From Streptomyces sp. KMM 9044 (GTDB taxonomy: Bacteria > Actinomycetota > Actinomycetes > Streptomycetales > Streptomycetaceae): DNA of 64,000 nt. The translations under genes and the position numbers were made by a program. Below, piece after piece: positions 46,732 through 55,392 of the stretch. Numbering within the stretch: position 1 is the first letter of the stretch; each line of letters starts with the position of its first letter. The notes below the pieces were generated by a model. That model ran no database searches, had not been told where the DNA came from, and saw only the letters and a program-made list of their open reading frames with translations. Location: assembly GCF_024701375.2 (NCBI RefSeq), contig NZ_CP113910.1:5332001-5396000 (forward strand), given 5' to 3'.

Positions 46732-47068
46732 AGGGCAGGACGCTACGACCGCTCCGCCCCGGCACGACATGGTGCGGCCGACCGCGCCCGTCCCGGGCGT
46801 CGAGGCCGACCGCTTCCCCGCCCGGCGCGGGTGTCGAACGGGGCGCTCGGCACGCTGGTGGAGTGTGTACAGGGCCGAACTCCGCATCCGCACCGCCCAG
46901 GACGCTCCGGCCCGCGCACCCGGCGGACTCCCGCACGGCTACGACCGCGGCCGGACCAGCGCTGGTGGAGGGCAGGAGGTTGTCGAAGCCGAGGGCGCGG
47001 GCGGCGGCCAATGTCCCTGGACGGCACACCCCGGGCCTGTCCGGCCGGCGGCCGGGCCCGGCCGGGCC
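46732..47068. other. Unassigned region between Sat remnant and TerD-repeat gene
   Basis: About 340 bases without a supported gene. The minus strand reads FDNLLPSTSAGPAAVVAV in one frame, which has coding-like composition but no family I recognise. A GGCCGGGCCCGGCC palindrome (47050-47063) next to the 47069 stop could terminate the TerD-repeat gene. Confidence 0.4.
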
Positions 47069-47977
47069 CTACCGTCCGATGAACTGCGGCCCCTGCGGGG
47101 GCAGGCGGAAGTCGGGGTCGGGGGAGTGGGGAGCCGGGGGCGGGTAGCCGTAGCCGGACGGGGCCGCCGCGGTGGCGGGCACGGGGGACGTCTGGGGGTA
47201 GCCGTAGGTGGGCCGGCCGGCCGGCTGCGGGTAGCCGTAGGCCGGCTGCGTGGCCGGCGGCTGCTGGGGCGGATAGCCGTACGCGGGCTGAGCCGGAACG
47301 CCCGGCGGCTGCTCGGGCGGCAGCGGGCCGGACCGGTCGGCCGCGGCGGGGGCGTGCACCTGGGTCAGGGCCTCGGGGGAAACCGAGGGCGAGGACGTGG
47401 CGGGGCCGGCGGCCGACGGCTCCTGCGCGGCCTCCGACTCGTCCACCGAGATCCCGAAGTCCGTCGCCAGGCCCTTCAGCCCGTTCGCATAGCCCTCGCC
47501 GAGTGCCCGGAACTTCCAGCCGTCCCCGCGCCGGTACAGCTCACCGCAGATCAGCGCGGTCTCCTGGCCCGTCTCCGGGGTGACGTCGAAGTACGCCAGC
47601 GCTTCCGCGTCCGGGGCCTGCGCGTCGTACAGCAGGATGCGCAGCGTGTCCACGGTGTCGAAGGTGACACCGTCCGCCGACGCCACCAGCAGAATCCGCC
47701 CGACGCCCTCCTCGACCCCGCCGAGATCCGTCTGGATCGTGTCGGTCAGGACCTCGGCGACGCGCTTCTTGCCGAGTCGCCACACCTTGCCGGACGGGTG
47801 CCGCGGCTGGTTGTAGAAGACGAAGTCCCCGTCCGAACGGACCCGGCCGTCGAGCCCGAGGAGCAGAGCGGACGCGTCCACGTCGGGGACACCCTGGCCG
47901 GGCGACCACCGCAGGACGGCGCGTACCGTGGTGGTTCGGAGCGGGACGTTCGACCCCTTCAGCATGGCGTGCGTCAT
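47069..47977 (-). CDS. TerD-domain protein with PAYGYP repeat tail
   Basis: 302 residues, ATG 47977. The N-terminal 180 residues are a TerD domain ([79 protein letters not shown]). The C-terminal 120 residues are low complexity, Pro/Gln/Tyr-rich, with repeated PAYGYP/PTYGYP units, and end [14 protein letters not shown]. Such tails mediate weak multivalent contacts or surface binding in other proteins. It is divergent from the CitE-like gene and runs opposite to the other Ter genes. Confidence 0.93.
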   Translation of the reverse strand: MTHAMLKGSNVPLRTTTVRAVLRWSPGQGVPDVDASALLLGLDGRVRSDGDFVFYNQPRHPSGKVWRLGKKRVAEVLTDTIQTDLGGVEEGVGRILLVASADGVTFDTVDTLRILLYDAQAPDAEALAYFDVTPETGQETALICGELYRRGDGWKFRALGEGYANGLKGLATDFGISVDESEAAQEPSAAGPATSSPSVSPEALTQVHAPAAADRSGPLPPEQPPGVPAQPAYGYPPQQPPATQPAYGYPQPAGRPTYGYPQTSPVPATAAAPSGYGYPPPAPHSPDPDFRLPPQGPQFIGR

Positions 47978-48181
47978 GCGGTCATCCTGCCTTCTCCGTC
48001 CTGGTCACGACAATGCGGGGTGCGGAGGCGCGCCGGCGCCGTCCGTCACCGACACGACCGGGACACCTGAAGTTCACGCCCGGCGGGAACCGCCGACATC
48101 GATACCTACGTACTATTACCGGCCACCTTCCGACATTCCACAGCCATTTCACGCCATGCCCAACGGTCACGGGGGAGTTCA

Positions 48182-49348
48182 ATGCGTCACTTCGGACAGT
48201 TCGCCCCTGCGGTGCGGAAACGTCTCTTCTACCGGGAGCCGGGCCTGTTCACGGCACAGTCCCCGGCCCGTCTGCTCTCCATGGCCCTCGGTGCCACGCT
48301 GTACAGCCCCGCGACCCGCCCCCGGCTCGCCGACGACATCGTCAAGCAGGCCGGGAACGGTGTGGTCTCGATGGTGCTGTGTCTCGAGGACTCCATCGGA
48401 GACGACGACGTGAGCGCCGGCGAGGCGAACCTCGTGGCCCAGTTCGCCGACCTGGCCGACCGGCCCGGAGCCGACCTGCCGCTGCTGTTCATCCGGGTCC
48501 GCACCCCCGAGCAGATCCCCGACCTCGTCCGGCGCCTCGGCCCCACCGCCCCCCTGCTGTCCGGGTTCGTCCTGCCGAAGTTCACCGAGGAACGCGGCAT
48601 GCCCTTCCTCGAGGCCCTCACCGTCGCCGAGGCCTCCTACGGCCACCGCCTCTTCGCGATGCCGGTGCTGGAGTCGCCCGAGCTGCTCTACCGGGAGACC
48701 CGGGTGGAGACCCTCGAGGGCATCCTCCGCGCGGTCGACAAGTACCGCGACCGGGTCCTCGCGCTGCGCCTCGGCGTGACCGACTTCTGCTCCCCGTACG
48801 GGCTGCGCCGCGGCCCCGACATGACGGCCTACGACCTCCAGATCGTCGCCTCCGTGATCGCCGACGTGGTGAACATGCTGGCCCGCGTCGACGGCACCGG
48901 ATTCACCGTGACCGGGCCGGTCTGGGAGTACTTCCGGGCCCAGGAGCGCATGTTCAAGCCACAACTGCGGCAGAGCCCGTTCCTCGAGGTGAAGGCCACG
49001 GAGCTGCGCCAGTCACTGATCGAGCACGCCATGGACGGCCTGCTGCGGGAGATCTCCCTGGACCGGGCCAACGGACTGCAGGGCAAGACCTGCATCCACC
49101 CCTCGCACGTCCTGCCCGTGCACGCGCTGTCCGTCGTCAGCCACGAGGAGTACAGCGACGCCCAGGACATCCTGCGGCCGGAACGCGGCGGTGGTGGTGT
49201 CATGAGGTCGGCGTACACGAACAAAATGAACGAGGTGAAGCCGCACCGCGCGTGGGCCGAGCGGACCGTGCTGCGCGCCGAGGTGTTCGGCGTCACGAAC
49301 GAGGACATCGGGTTCGTGGAGCTGCTCGCGGCCGGCCTGGTCAAGTGA
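48182..49348 (+). CDS. HpcH/HpaI aldolase / CitE-like lyase of the Ter module
   Basis: 388 residues, ATG 48182 with GGGGGAG 4 nt upstream. The CitE-like TIM barrel shows VSMVLCLEDSIGDDDV (metal-binding Asp/Glu), LFIRVRTPEQIPDL, GFVLPKF, LFAMPVLESPELLY and GLQGKTCIHPSH. It is larger than CitE (about 290) owing to N- and C-terminal extensions typical of the Ter-associated subgroup. It is the first gene of a three-gene unit with the phosphoribosyltransferase (46 nt) and HAD genes. In Ter systems this trio is predicted to make a nucleoside-like or other small molecule. Confidence 0.9.
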   Translation: MRHFGQFAPAVRKRLFYREPGLFTAQSPARLLSMALGATLYSPATRPRLADDIVKQAGNGVVSMVLCLEDSIGDDDVSAGEANLVAQFADLADRPGADLPLLFIRVRTPEQIPDLVRRLGPTAPLLSGFVLPKFTEERGMPFLEALTVAEASYGHRLFAMPVLESPELLYRETRVETLEGILRAVDKYRDRVLALRLGVTDFCSPYGLRRGPDMTAYDLQIVASVIADVVNMLARVDGTGFTVTGPVWEYFRAQERMFKPQLRQSPFLEVKATELRQSLIEHAMDGLLREISLDRANGLQGKTCIHPSHVLPVHALSVVSHEEYSDAQDILRPERGGGGVMRSAYTNKMNEVKPHRAWAERTVLRAEVFGVTNEDIGFVELLAAGLVK

Positions 49349-49394
49349 CCGACCTGAACCGACCTGACACGACCGGATCGACAGCAAGGGATTC

Positions 49395-52013
49395 ATGGAA
49401 AAGGCAGTGAACGAGGGAGCGCGCCGCGGGGCACACGACGTGGTGCGCGACGGATCGCGGGCCGGCGGGGACCTGCCCGCCGGGGACGTCTGGTCCGGCA
49501 GCTGGGTCGCCGAGCGGCTGGGCGTCGAGCTGGCCGGCGACGACCGGCTGACCGGACTGCTCGGGCTGGCGCTGCGCCGCAACCCCAAGCGGGCGCACCT
49601 GCTGGTGTCCAACGTCCTCGGCAAGCACGTACCGCAGTCACCCGCCGTCGTGTACGGCCACGGTGTCGAGCTCGGCCGCCGGGTCCGCGAACTGCTCGGC
49701 GACCAGGCGTACCGGGCGGTGGTCCTCGGGTACGCCGAGACCGCCACCGGCCTCGGCCACGCGGTCGCCGACGGCGTGGGCGTCGCCCCCTGCCTGCACT
49801 CCACCCGCCGCCCGGTCCCCGAGGTCGCCACGGCGGGCGGCTTCGAGGAGTCCCACTCCCACGCCACCTCGCACCTGCTGCTTCCCGAGGACCCCGGGCT
49901 GCTCGCCGGGGACGGGCCGCTGGTCCTGGTCGACGACGAGTTCTCCACCGGCAACACGATCCTGAACACCATCCGAGACCTGCATGCACGCCACCCCCGG
50001 CGCCGGTACGCGGTGGTCGCCCTGGTCGACATGCGCTCGCCCGCCGACGCGGGCCGGCTGGACGACCTCGCCCGCGGGATCGGCGCCCGTGTCGACCTGG
50101 TGACGACCGTCTCGGGCACGGTACGGCTCCCGGAGGGCGTGCTGGAGAAGGGCAGGGAACTCGTCGCCCGGCAGGAGGCACAGGAGGCACAGGAGGCACA
50201 GGAGGCCGCGCAGCCGGCGGCCGGTCCGCAGACGCGGACCGGCCGGGTCGCGCGCATCGAGCTGGGCTGGCCTGAGAGGCTGCCCGACGGCGGGCGGCAC
50301 GGGTTCACGCCCGCGCACCGCGCCCGTCTGGACGACGCCCTGCCCGCCATGGCCGGCCGGATCGCCGACGCGCTGCCCGACGGCGCCCGGCGCGTCCTCG
50401 TCCTCGGCTTCGAGGAGCTGATGTACGCCCCGCTCCGCCTCGCCCACGCGCTGGAACAGCGACTGGAGCAGGACCGCACGCCGCAACAGGCACCGCCCGC
50501 CCGCGCGGGCGGCACCGAGGTCCGCTTCTCGACCACCACCCGCTCGCCCGTCCTCGCCGTGGACGACCCCGGCTACGCGATACGCACCCGGCTGGCCTTT
50601 CCCGCCCACGACGACCCCGCCGACGGCCCCGGCGAGCGCTACGCCTACAACGTCGCAGGCGCCGGCTTCGACGCCGTCGTCGCCGTCGTCGACTCGGCCG
50701 CCGACACCCCCGCGCTGCACGCGCCCGGCGGGCTGCTGGCCGAGCTCGCCGCACACACCCCGCAGGTCCTCCTCGCCGTCGTACCGTCGTACGTGCCCGC
50801 CGCCCCGGACCTCCACCGTCCGGGCGGACCGGACGCCCCCGAAAGGCCCGCCTCCATGCTGCCCGAGCCCCTCCGCGGCCCCGCCTTCTCCTCGTACGCG
50901 CCCGAGGAGGTCGGCTGGCTGCTCCAGGACCTCTCCGGGGTCACGCTGGAGGCGCCCACCGAGGAGCGCGAGGAGGCCATCCAGAGCGGCGGCGCGCACT
51001 ACGCCGAGTCGCTGCCCGTCGAGTACCAGCCGAGCGAGCAGTACCAGGAGTTGTTCCGGGCAGCCCTCGAGACCTCGGCGGCACGCCTCGCCCACGCGGT
51101 CGGCGTGGTCACCGAGACCGTCCTCGCCGAACGGTCACCGCGACCGGTCCTGGTCTCCCTGGCCCGCGCCGGCACCCCCGTCGGCATCCTGATACGCCGC
51201 TGGGCCCAGCACCGGCACCAGCTCGACCTCCCGCACTACGCCGTCTCCATCGTGCGCGGCCGGGGCATCGACGCCAACGCGCTGCGCTGGCTGGCGGAGC
51301 ACCACGACCCCCGGGACATCGTCTTCGTGGACGGCTGGACCGGCAAGGGCGCCATTACCCGCGAACTCGCCCAGGCTGTCGAGGAGTTCGAGAAGGCTCA
51401 CGGGGTCACCGGCTTCGACCCGGAGATCGCGGTCCTGGCCGACCCCGGCTCCTGCGTACGGACGTACGGCACCCGTGAGGACTACCTGATCCCGTCCGCC
51501 TGCCTCAACTCGACCGTCTCCGGCCTCATCTCACGCACCGTGCTGCGCGCCGACCTGGTCGGTCCCGACGACTTCCACGGCGCCAAGTTCTACCGCGAAC
51601 TCGCCGGAGCGGACGCCTCGGTGGCCTTCCTGGACGCCGTCCGCGCCCGCTTCCCCGAGGTCACGGACGCCGCCTGCGCCCGGGCCAAGGAGCTGCTCGC
51701 CGCCGACCGCACCCCCACCTGGGAGGGCTGGGCCGCGGTCGAACGCATCAGTGAGGAGTACGGCATCCACGACGTGAACCTCGTCAAACCCGGCGTCGGC
51801 GAGACCACCCGCGTCCTGCTGCGCCGGGTGCCGTGGAAGATCCTCGCGCGCGCCGGAGCGGGCCACGACCTCGACCACGTACGGCTGCTGGCCGAGCAGC
51901 GGGGCGTCCCCGTAGAGGAGGTCGCCGACCTCCCGTACACCTGCGTCGGCCTGATCCACCCCCGGTACACGCGCGGCGCGACCGGTGTTGACGGGCACGC
52001 GGTGACGCCCTGA
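49395..52013 (+). CDS. Fused phosphoribosyltransferase-TRSP-StiP protein
   Basis: 872 residues, ATG 49395. Domain 1 (about 35-250) is a phosphoribosyltransferase with a PRPP loop VLVDDEFSTGNT (177-188). A linker of four QEA repeats follows (about 260-271). Domain 2 (about 285-500) fits the TRSP/PELOTA-associated region (FGFEELMYAPLRLAHALEQ-like, RFSTTTRSPVLAVDDPGYAIRTRLAF). Domain 3 (about 520-860) is a StiP-type unit, itself PRTase-like, with VFVDGWTGKGAITREL near 640-655. These parts are separate genes in many bacteria, so the fusion implies they act together. The stop overlaps the HAD start (TGATG). Confidence 0.85.
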   Translation: MEKAVNEGARRGAHDVVRDGSRAGGDLPAGDVWSGSWVAERLGVELAGDDRLTGLLGLALRRNPKRAHLLVSNVLGKHVPQSPAVVYGHGVELGRRVRELLGDQAYRAVVLGYAETATGLGHAVADGVGVAPCLHSTRRPVPEVATAGGFEESHSHATSHLLLPEDPGLLAGDGPLVLVDDEFSTGNTILNTIRDLHARHPRRRYAVVALVDMRSPADAGRLDDLARGIGARVDLVTTVSGTVRLPEGVLEKGRELVARQEAQEAQEAQEAAQPAAGPQTRTGRVARIELGWPERLPDGGRHGFTPAHRARLDDALPAMAGRIADALPDGARRVLVLGFEELMYAPLRLAHALEQRLEQDRTPQQAPPARAGGTEVRFSTTTRSPVLAVDDPGYAIRTRLAFPAHDDPADGPGERYAYNVAGAGFDAVVAVVDSAADTPALHAPGGLLAELAAHTPQVLLAVVPSYVPAAPDLHRPGGPDAPERPASMLPEPLRGPAFSSYAPEEVGWLLQDLSGVTLEAPTEEREEAIQSGGAHYAESLPVEYQPSEQYQELFRAALETSAARLAHAVGVVTETVLAERSPRPVLVSLARAGTPVGILIRRWAQHRHQLDLPHYAVSIVRGRGIDANALRWLAEHHDPRDIVFVDGWTGKGAITRELAQAVEEFEKAHGVTGFDPEIAVLADPGSCVRTYGTREDYLIPSACLNSTVSGLISRTVLRADLVGPDDFHGAKFYRELAGADASVAFLDAVRARFPEVTDAACARAKELLAADRTPTWEGWAAVERISEEYGIHDVNLVKPGVGETTRVLLRRVPWKILARAGAGHDLDHVRLLAEQRGVPVEEVADLPYTCVGLIHPRYTRGATGVDGHAVTP
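50172..50207 (+). repeat. Four-copy 9-bp tandem repeat coding (QEA)4
   Basis: The unit CAGGAGGCA is repeated four times in tandem (the last ends in C) within the linker of the phosphoribosyltransferase fusion. Copy number can change by slippage without breaking the frame. Each unit contains AGGAGG, a perfect ribosome-site sequence inside the gene. Confidence 0.92.
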
Positions 52014-52825
52014 TGACCGTCCTCGTCGCCAGCGACCTCGACCGCACCCTCATCTACTCCGCCAACGCCCTCGCCTTGACCGGGCCCGACACCGATGCCC
52101 CGCGCCTGCTGTGCGTGGAGGTCTACGAGAGCCGTCCGCTGTCCTACATGACGGAGACCGCCGCCGGGCTCCTGGCCGAACTCGGCGACGCCACCGTGTT
52201 CGTACCCACCACCACCCGCACCCGCGAGCAGTACCGGCGCGTCAGCCTCCCCGGCCCCGCCCCGGCGTACGCGATCTGCGCCAACGGCGGCCACCTCCTG
52301 GTCGACGGCGAGACCGACCACGACTGGCACGCCCGGGTGAGTGCCCGCCTCGCCGCCGAGTGCGCCCCGCTGGCCGAGGTGCGGGCCCACCTGGAGCAGA
52401 CCGCCGACCCGGCCTGGACACGCAAGCACCGCGTCGCCGAGGACCTCTTCGCCTACCTGGTCGTCGAGCGCGGACTGCTGCCCGAGGAGTGGGTGAAGGA
52501 ACTCGCCGTCTGGGCGCAGAACCGCGGCTGGACGGTCTCCCTGCAGGGCCGCAAGATCTACGCCGTACCGGGACCGCTCACCAAGAGCGCGGCCATGCGC
52601 GAGGTCGCCCGCCGCACCGGCGCCGACCTCGCCCTCGCCGCCGGGGACTCGCTCCTCGACGCCGACCTGCTCCTCACCGCCGACCGGGGATGGCGTCCCG
52701 GGCACGGCGAACTGGCCGACGCCGACTGGACGGCCCCGGGCATCACCGCGCTCCCCGAGCGCGGGGTCACGGCCGGGGAGCGGATCCTGCGGGAGTTCCT
52801 GGGGGTGGCGCGGTCGGCCCGGTGA
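52013..52825 (+). CDS. HAD-superfamily phosphatase of the Ter module
   Basis: 270 residues, ATG 52013 overlapping the previous stop. HAD motif I is SDLDRTLIYS (Asp8, Asp10), motif II lies in TTTRTREQYRR, Lys in GPLTKSAAM, and motif IV is LAAGDSLLDADLL. The cap and motif order resemble sucrose-phosphate phosphatase/Cof-like type IIB HADs. Coupled to the phosphoribosyltransferase gene, it probably removes a phosphate from the module's product. The gene ends 7 bp before the converging DedA gene. Confidence 0.92.
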   Translation: MTVLVASDLDRTLIYSANALALTGPDTDAPRLLCVEVYESRPLSYMTETAAGLLAELGDATVFVPTTTRTREQYRRVSLPGPAPAYAICANGGHLLVDGETDHDWHARVSARLAAECAPLAEVRAHLEQTADPAWTRKHRVAEDLFAYLVVERGLLPEEWVKELAVWAQNRGWTVSLQGRKIYAVPGPLTKSAAMREVARRTGADLALAAGDSLLDADLLLTADRGWRPGHGELADADWTAPGITALPERGVTAGERILREFLGVARSAR

Positions 52826-52832
52826 GGCGGCT

Positions 52833-53594
52833 TCAGCCGGCGCGTTCCCGGCGGGCCGGGCCGTACCGGTCGGCGGGGCCGTCCCCCTCGGGGGAGTCCG
52901 ACGTCCATACCTCTTCCGGGCCCGCCCGCCGGTCTCGCCGCCTGCGGCCGGCGCCCGGCCGCAGCATCCGCGTGACGAAGAACGCGAGCACCGCCAGCGC
53001 GGCCAGGCCGAGGACCACCTTGGAGTAGCCCGACACGATGGCCGTGACCTGCTGCCAGTTCTCGCCCAGCGCGTAGCCCGCGAGGACGAAGACGGTGTTC
53101 CAGATGGCACTGCCCAGCGTGGTCAGGCCGAGGAACACGGACAGCCGCATGCGCTCCACGCCGGCCGGCACCGAGATCAGCGAGCGGAAGATCGGGATCA
53201 TCCGGCCGAAGAACACCGCCTTGGTCCCGTGCCGCAGGAACCACGCCTCGGTCTTCTCGATGTCCGAGACCTTCACCAGCGGCAGCCGCCCCGCGATCGC
53301 CACCGTCCGCTCCCGGCCGAGCAGCGCACCCACGCCGTACAGGGCGAGCGCGCCGATCACCGAACCGGCCGTCGTCCACAGCAGCACCGCGAGCAGACCC
53401 ATCCGGCCACTGCTCGCGGCGAACCCGGCCATCGGCAGGATCACCTCGCTCGGCAGCGGCGGAAAGAGGTTCTCCAGCGCGATGGCGAGCCCCGCCCCCG
53501 GCGCGCCCATGGCGTCCATGAGGTCGTTGACCCACTGGGGTCCGGCTTCCCCGCCCGCCGCGGCGGACACGCTGTGCGCTGCGATGGCTGTCAT
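52833..53594 (-). CDS. DedA-family membrane protein 1
   Basis: 253 residues, ATG 53594. DedA/VTT marks: ENLFPPLPSEVILPMAGF (re-entrant loop), FFGRMIPIFRSLISVPAGVERM and GSAIWNTVFVLAGYALGENW. Five to six hydrophobic segments and a basic cytoplasmic C-terminus follow. DedA proteins act as lipid scramblases or flippases and affect proton-motive force and drug tolerance. It is preceded on the same strand by a small FmdB-type gene. Confidence 0.93.
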   Translation of the reverse strand: MTAIAAHSVSAAAGGEAGPQWVNDLMDAMGAPGAGLAIALENLFPPLPSEVILPMAGFAASSGRMGLLAVLLWTTAGSVIGALALYGVGALLGRERTVAIAGRLPLVKVSDIEKTEAWFLRHGTKAVFFGRMIPIFRSLISVPAGVERMRLSVFLGLTTLGSAIWNTVFVLAGYALGENWQQVTAIVSGYSKVVLGLAALAVLAFFVTRMLRPGAGRRRRDRRAGPEEVWTSDSPEGDGPADRYGPARRERAG

Positions 53595-53676
53595 GCGGGC
53601 CACCGTACAAACGCGTAGCTGAAGAGAACCTGAGGAAGATCCCGGAGGCTGCCGGGGCGGTCCGGCGCGGAGGCCG

Positions 53677-53895
53677 TCAGCCGCAGCAGCCTCCGCCGCA
53701 GCAGCCGCCCCCGCCGCCCCCGCGGGGAGCGGCGGCCGGTGCGGAGGCGGCACCGCCCACGGCGACCGTGGACAGCAGCTTCACGGTGTCGTCGTGTCCT
53801 GCAGGGCAGTCGGCCGGGGCGGAGGACTCCGCCATGGGACGGCTCAGTTCGAAGGTGTCGCCGCAGGTCCGGCAGCGGTACTCGTAGCGAGGCAT
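53677..53895 (-). CDS. FmdB-family zinc-ribbon protein
   Basis: 72 residues, ATG 53895. The N-terminus MPRYEYRCRTCGDTFELSRPM with a second Cys in ADCPAGH makes the FmdB (CxxC...C) zinc ribbon. The C-terminus is Gly/Cys rich, GGGGGGCCGGGCCG, like other Streptomyces FmdB proteins. Function is unclear; regulator or metallochaperone roles have been proposed. Confidence 0.93.
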   Translation of the reverse strand: MPRYEYRCRTCGDTFELSRPMAESSAPADCPAGHDDTVKLLSTVAVGGAASAPAAAPRGGGGGGCCGGGCCG

Positions 53896-53967
53896 GAGCA
53901 CAGGCTAACCGGCCGACGGCGGGTTGCGGCCGGTCACGGGGGAGCGGGGCGGCCGGATGCGTACCGC

Positions 53968-55392
53968 TCAGCCGGCGGAGCCGCCCCGGTCCTCGCGGAT
54001 CAGGGTCACCACCTGCGCCACCGACCGGCGGACCGCTTCCGTCTCCGTCAGGAAGTGCCAGTAGTCGGGATGGCGTTCCTCCAGCCCGGCGACGGCCCGC
54101 TCCAGCCGGGCCACGGCGCTGTCCAGCGGGTGGGCGTGGCGCGGGTCGGGGGTGTGACGGCCGGCCATGGCCAGGCGCTGGGCGTCCCGGATGGCGAAAC
54201 GGGTGCGCTCGATCTCCTGCTCCGGGTCCTTCTGCACGGCATTCAGCCGGTGCAGCCGGTCCCCGGCGGCGGACACGGCCTCGTCGGTCGTGTTCAGCAG
54301 AGCCCGTACGGTCGACAGCAGAACGGTGGTGTCCGCCCAGCGCTGCTCGTCGCGTGCGGTGCCCGCCTCGGCGAGCCTGCTCTCGGCCTGCCGCACGTTC
54401 TCGGTGGCCACGTCGGGAACGCCCTGGAGGTCCTGCCAGCAGGCGACGGCGAAGCGCCGGCGCAGCTCGCTGAGCACCGGTTCCACCTGCTCGCTGCGGG
54501 TGGTGAGAGCCTGGGCGCGGGTGCGCAGGGAGACCAGCCGGCGGCCGGTCTCGGCGGCCAGTTCCGGCAGCCGGTCGGCTTCCGCGCGAATGGCCTCGGC
54601 CTGGCGGATGACCTGTTCGGTCCGCTCCAGGGTCTGCGGCACGCCGTGCTGCCCGGCGCCCTGGTTCAGCTTGGTCAGCTCCGGGGAGAGCGCGGCGAGC
54701 CGGGCGGCGAGGTCGTCGGCCCGCAGCCCGGACGCGCGGGCGGCGTCCAGCGCGTTCGACGCGGCGAGCAGCGCCTGACGGGCCCGCTCTACGGCGGGGG
54801 CGAGCCGGGCCAGCTGGGTCTCGGCCTTGTCGAGGAGGGGGCCGAGCCCGTCGGTGAAGCGGTCCAGTTCCCGCTTGACCCGGTCCAGTTCGCCCTTGGC
54901 GGCGGTCAGTTCGGTGCGGGCCCGGGAGGCGACGGAGGCCTCCAGGCCGTCGCGGTCGAGATCATGGGCGTCGACGGCGGCGATGTAGGTGTGGCTGGCC
55001 TCGTCGATCCGGCGGCCGAGCGCCTCGAAGTCGGCGACGGCGCGACGGGCGGCGGGAGAACTGTCGACGGCGGTGATCGTCTCTATGGAGATCCGCAGGT
55101 CCCGCTGGGCGGTGTCCAGCTCGTAGAACGCGGCCGCCGCCGCGTCCTTGGCGTCCTGCGCCTCGGCCCGCTGGTTCTCGGCCCGCCCGCCGAACCAGCG
55201 CCGGGTGCCGCCGCCGGCGAACGCGGCGGGCAGGACCAGTGCCGCCACCAGCGGCAGGACCGTCAGCGCGAACGTGGCACGGAGCGGACCGGCGGCCCGG
55301 CCCCGGGAGACAGGGTCCCGGGACGGAAGACCACGCATGCGGCGCACGCGTGGTCCCGACGGCGAGTACGGCTGCCCTGGTATCGCCGTCAC
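53968..55392 (-). CDS. Membrane-anchored coiled-coil protein
   Basis: 474 residues, GTG 55392, overlapping the upstream gene stop as GTGA, with GGGAG upstream. One transmembrane segment (about 33-55, FALTVLPLVAALVLPAAFAGG) precedes long alternating Ala/Glu/Arg/Leu helices (ELTAAKGELDRVKRELDRF; LRADDLAARLAALSPEL; ETGRRLVSLRTRAQALTTRSEQV), i.e. an extracytoplasmic or cytoplasmic coiled coil. I recognise no enzyme domain. Coupling to the DUF4097 gene suggests a shared envelope function. Confidence 0.8.
   Translation of the reverse strand: MTAIPGQPYSPSGPRVRRMRGLPSRDPVSRGRAAGPLRATFALTVLPLVAALVLPAAFAGGGTRRWFGGRAENQRAEAQDAKDAAAAAFYELDTAQRDLRISIETITAVDSSPAARRAVADFEALGRRIDEASHTYIAAVDAHDLDRDGLEASVASRARTELTAAKGELDRVKRELDRFTDGLGPLLDKAETQLARLAPAVERARQALLAASNALDAARASGLRADDLAARLAALSPELTKLNQGAGQHGVPQTLERTEQVIRQAEAIRAEADRLPELAAETGRRLVSLRTRAQALTTRSEQVEPVLSELRRRFAVACWQDLQGVPDVATENVRQAESRLAEAGTARDEQRWADTTVLLSTVRALLNTTDEAVSAAGDRLHRLNAVQKDPEQEIERTRFAIRDAQRLAMAGRHTPDPRHAHPLDSAVARLERAVAGLEERHPDYWHFLTETEAVRRSVAQVVTLIREDRGGSAG

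Noticed and set aside
42338..52825. Secondary-metabolite gene cluster
   Set aside because: The genes are TerD-type stress proteins with a small enzyme module; no polyketide, peptide synthetase or terpene enzymes are present, and the fab genes at 15-19 kb are the housekeeping fatty-acid set.
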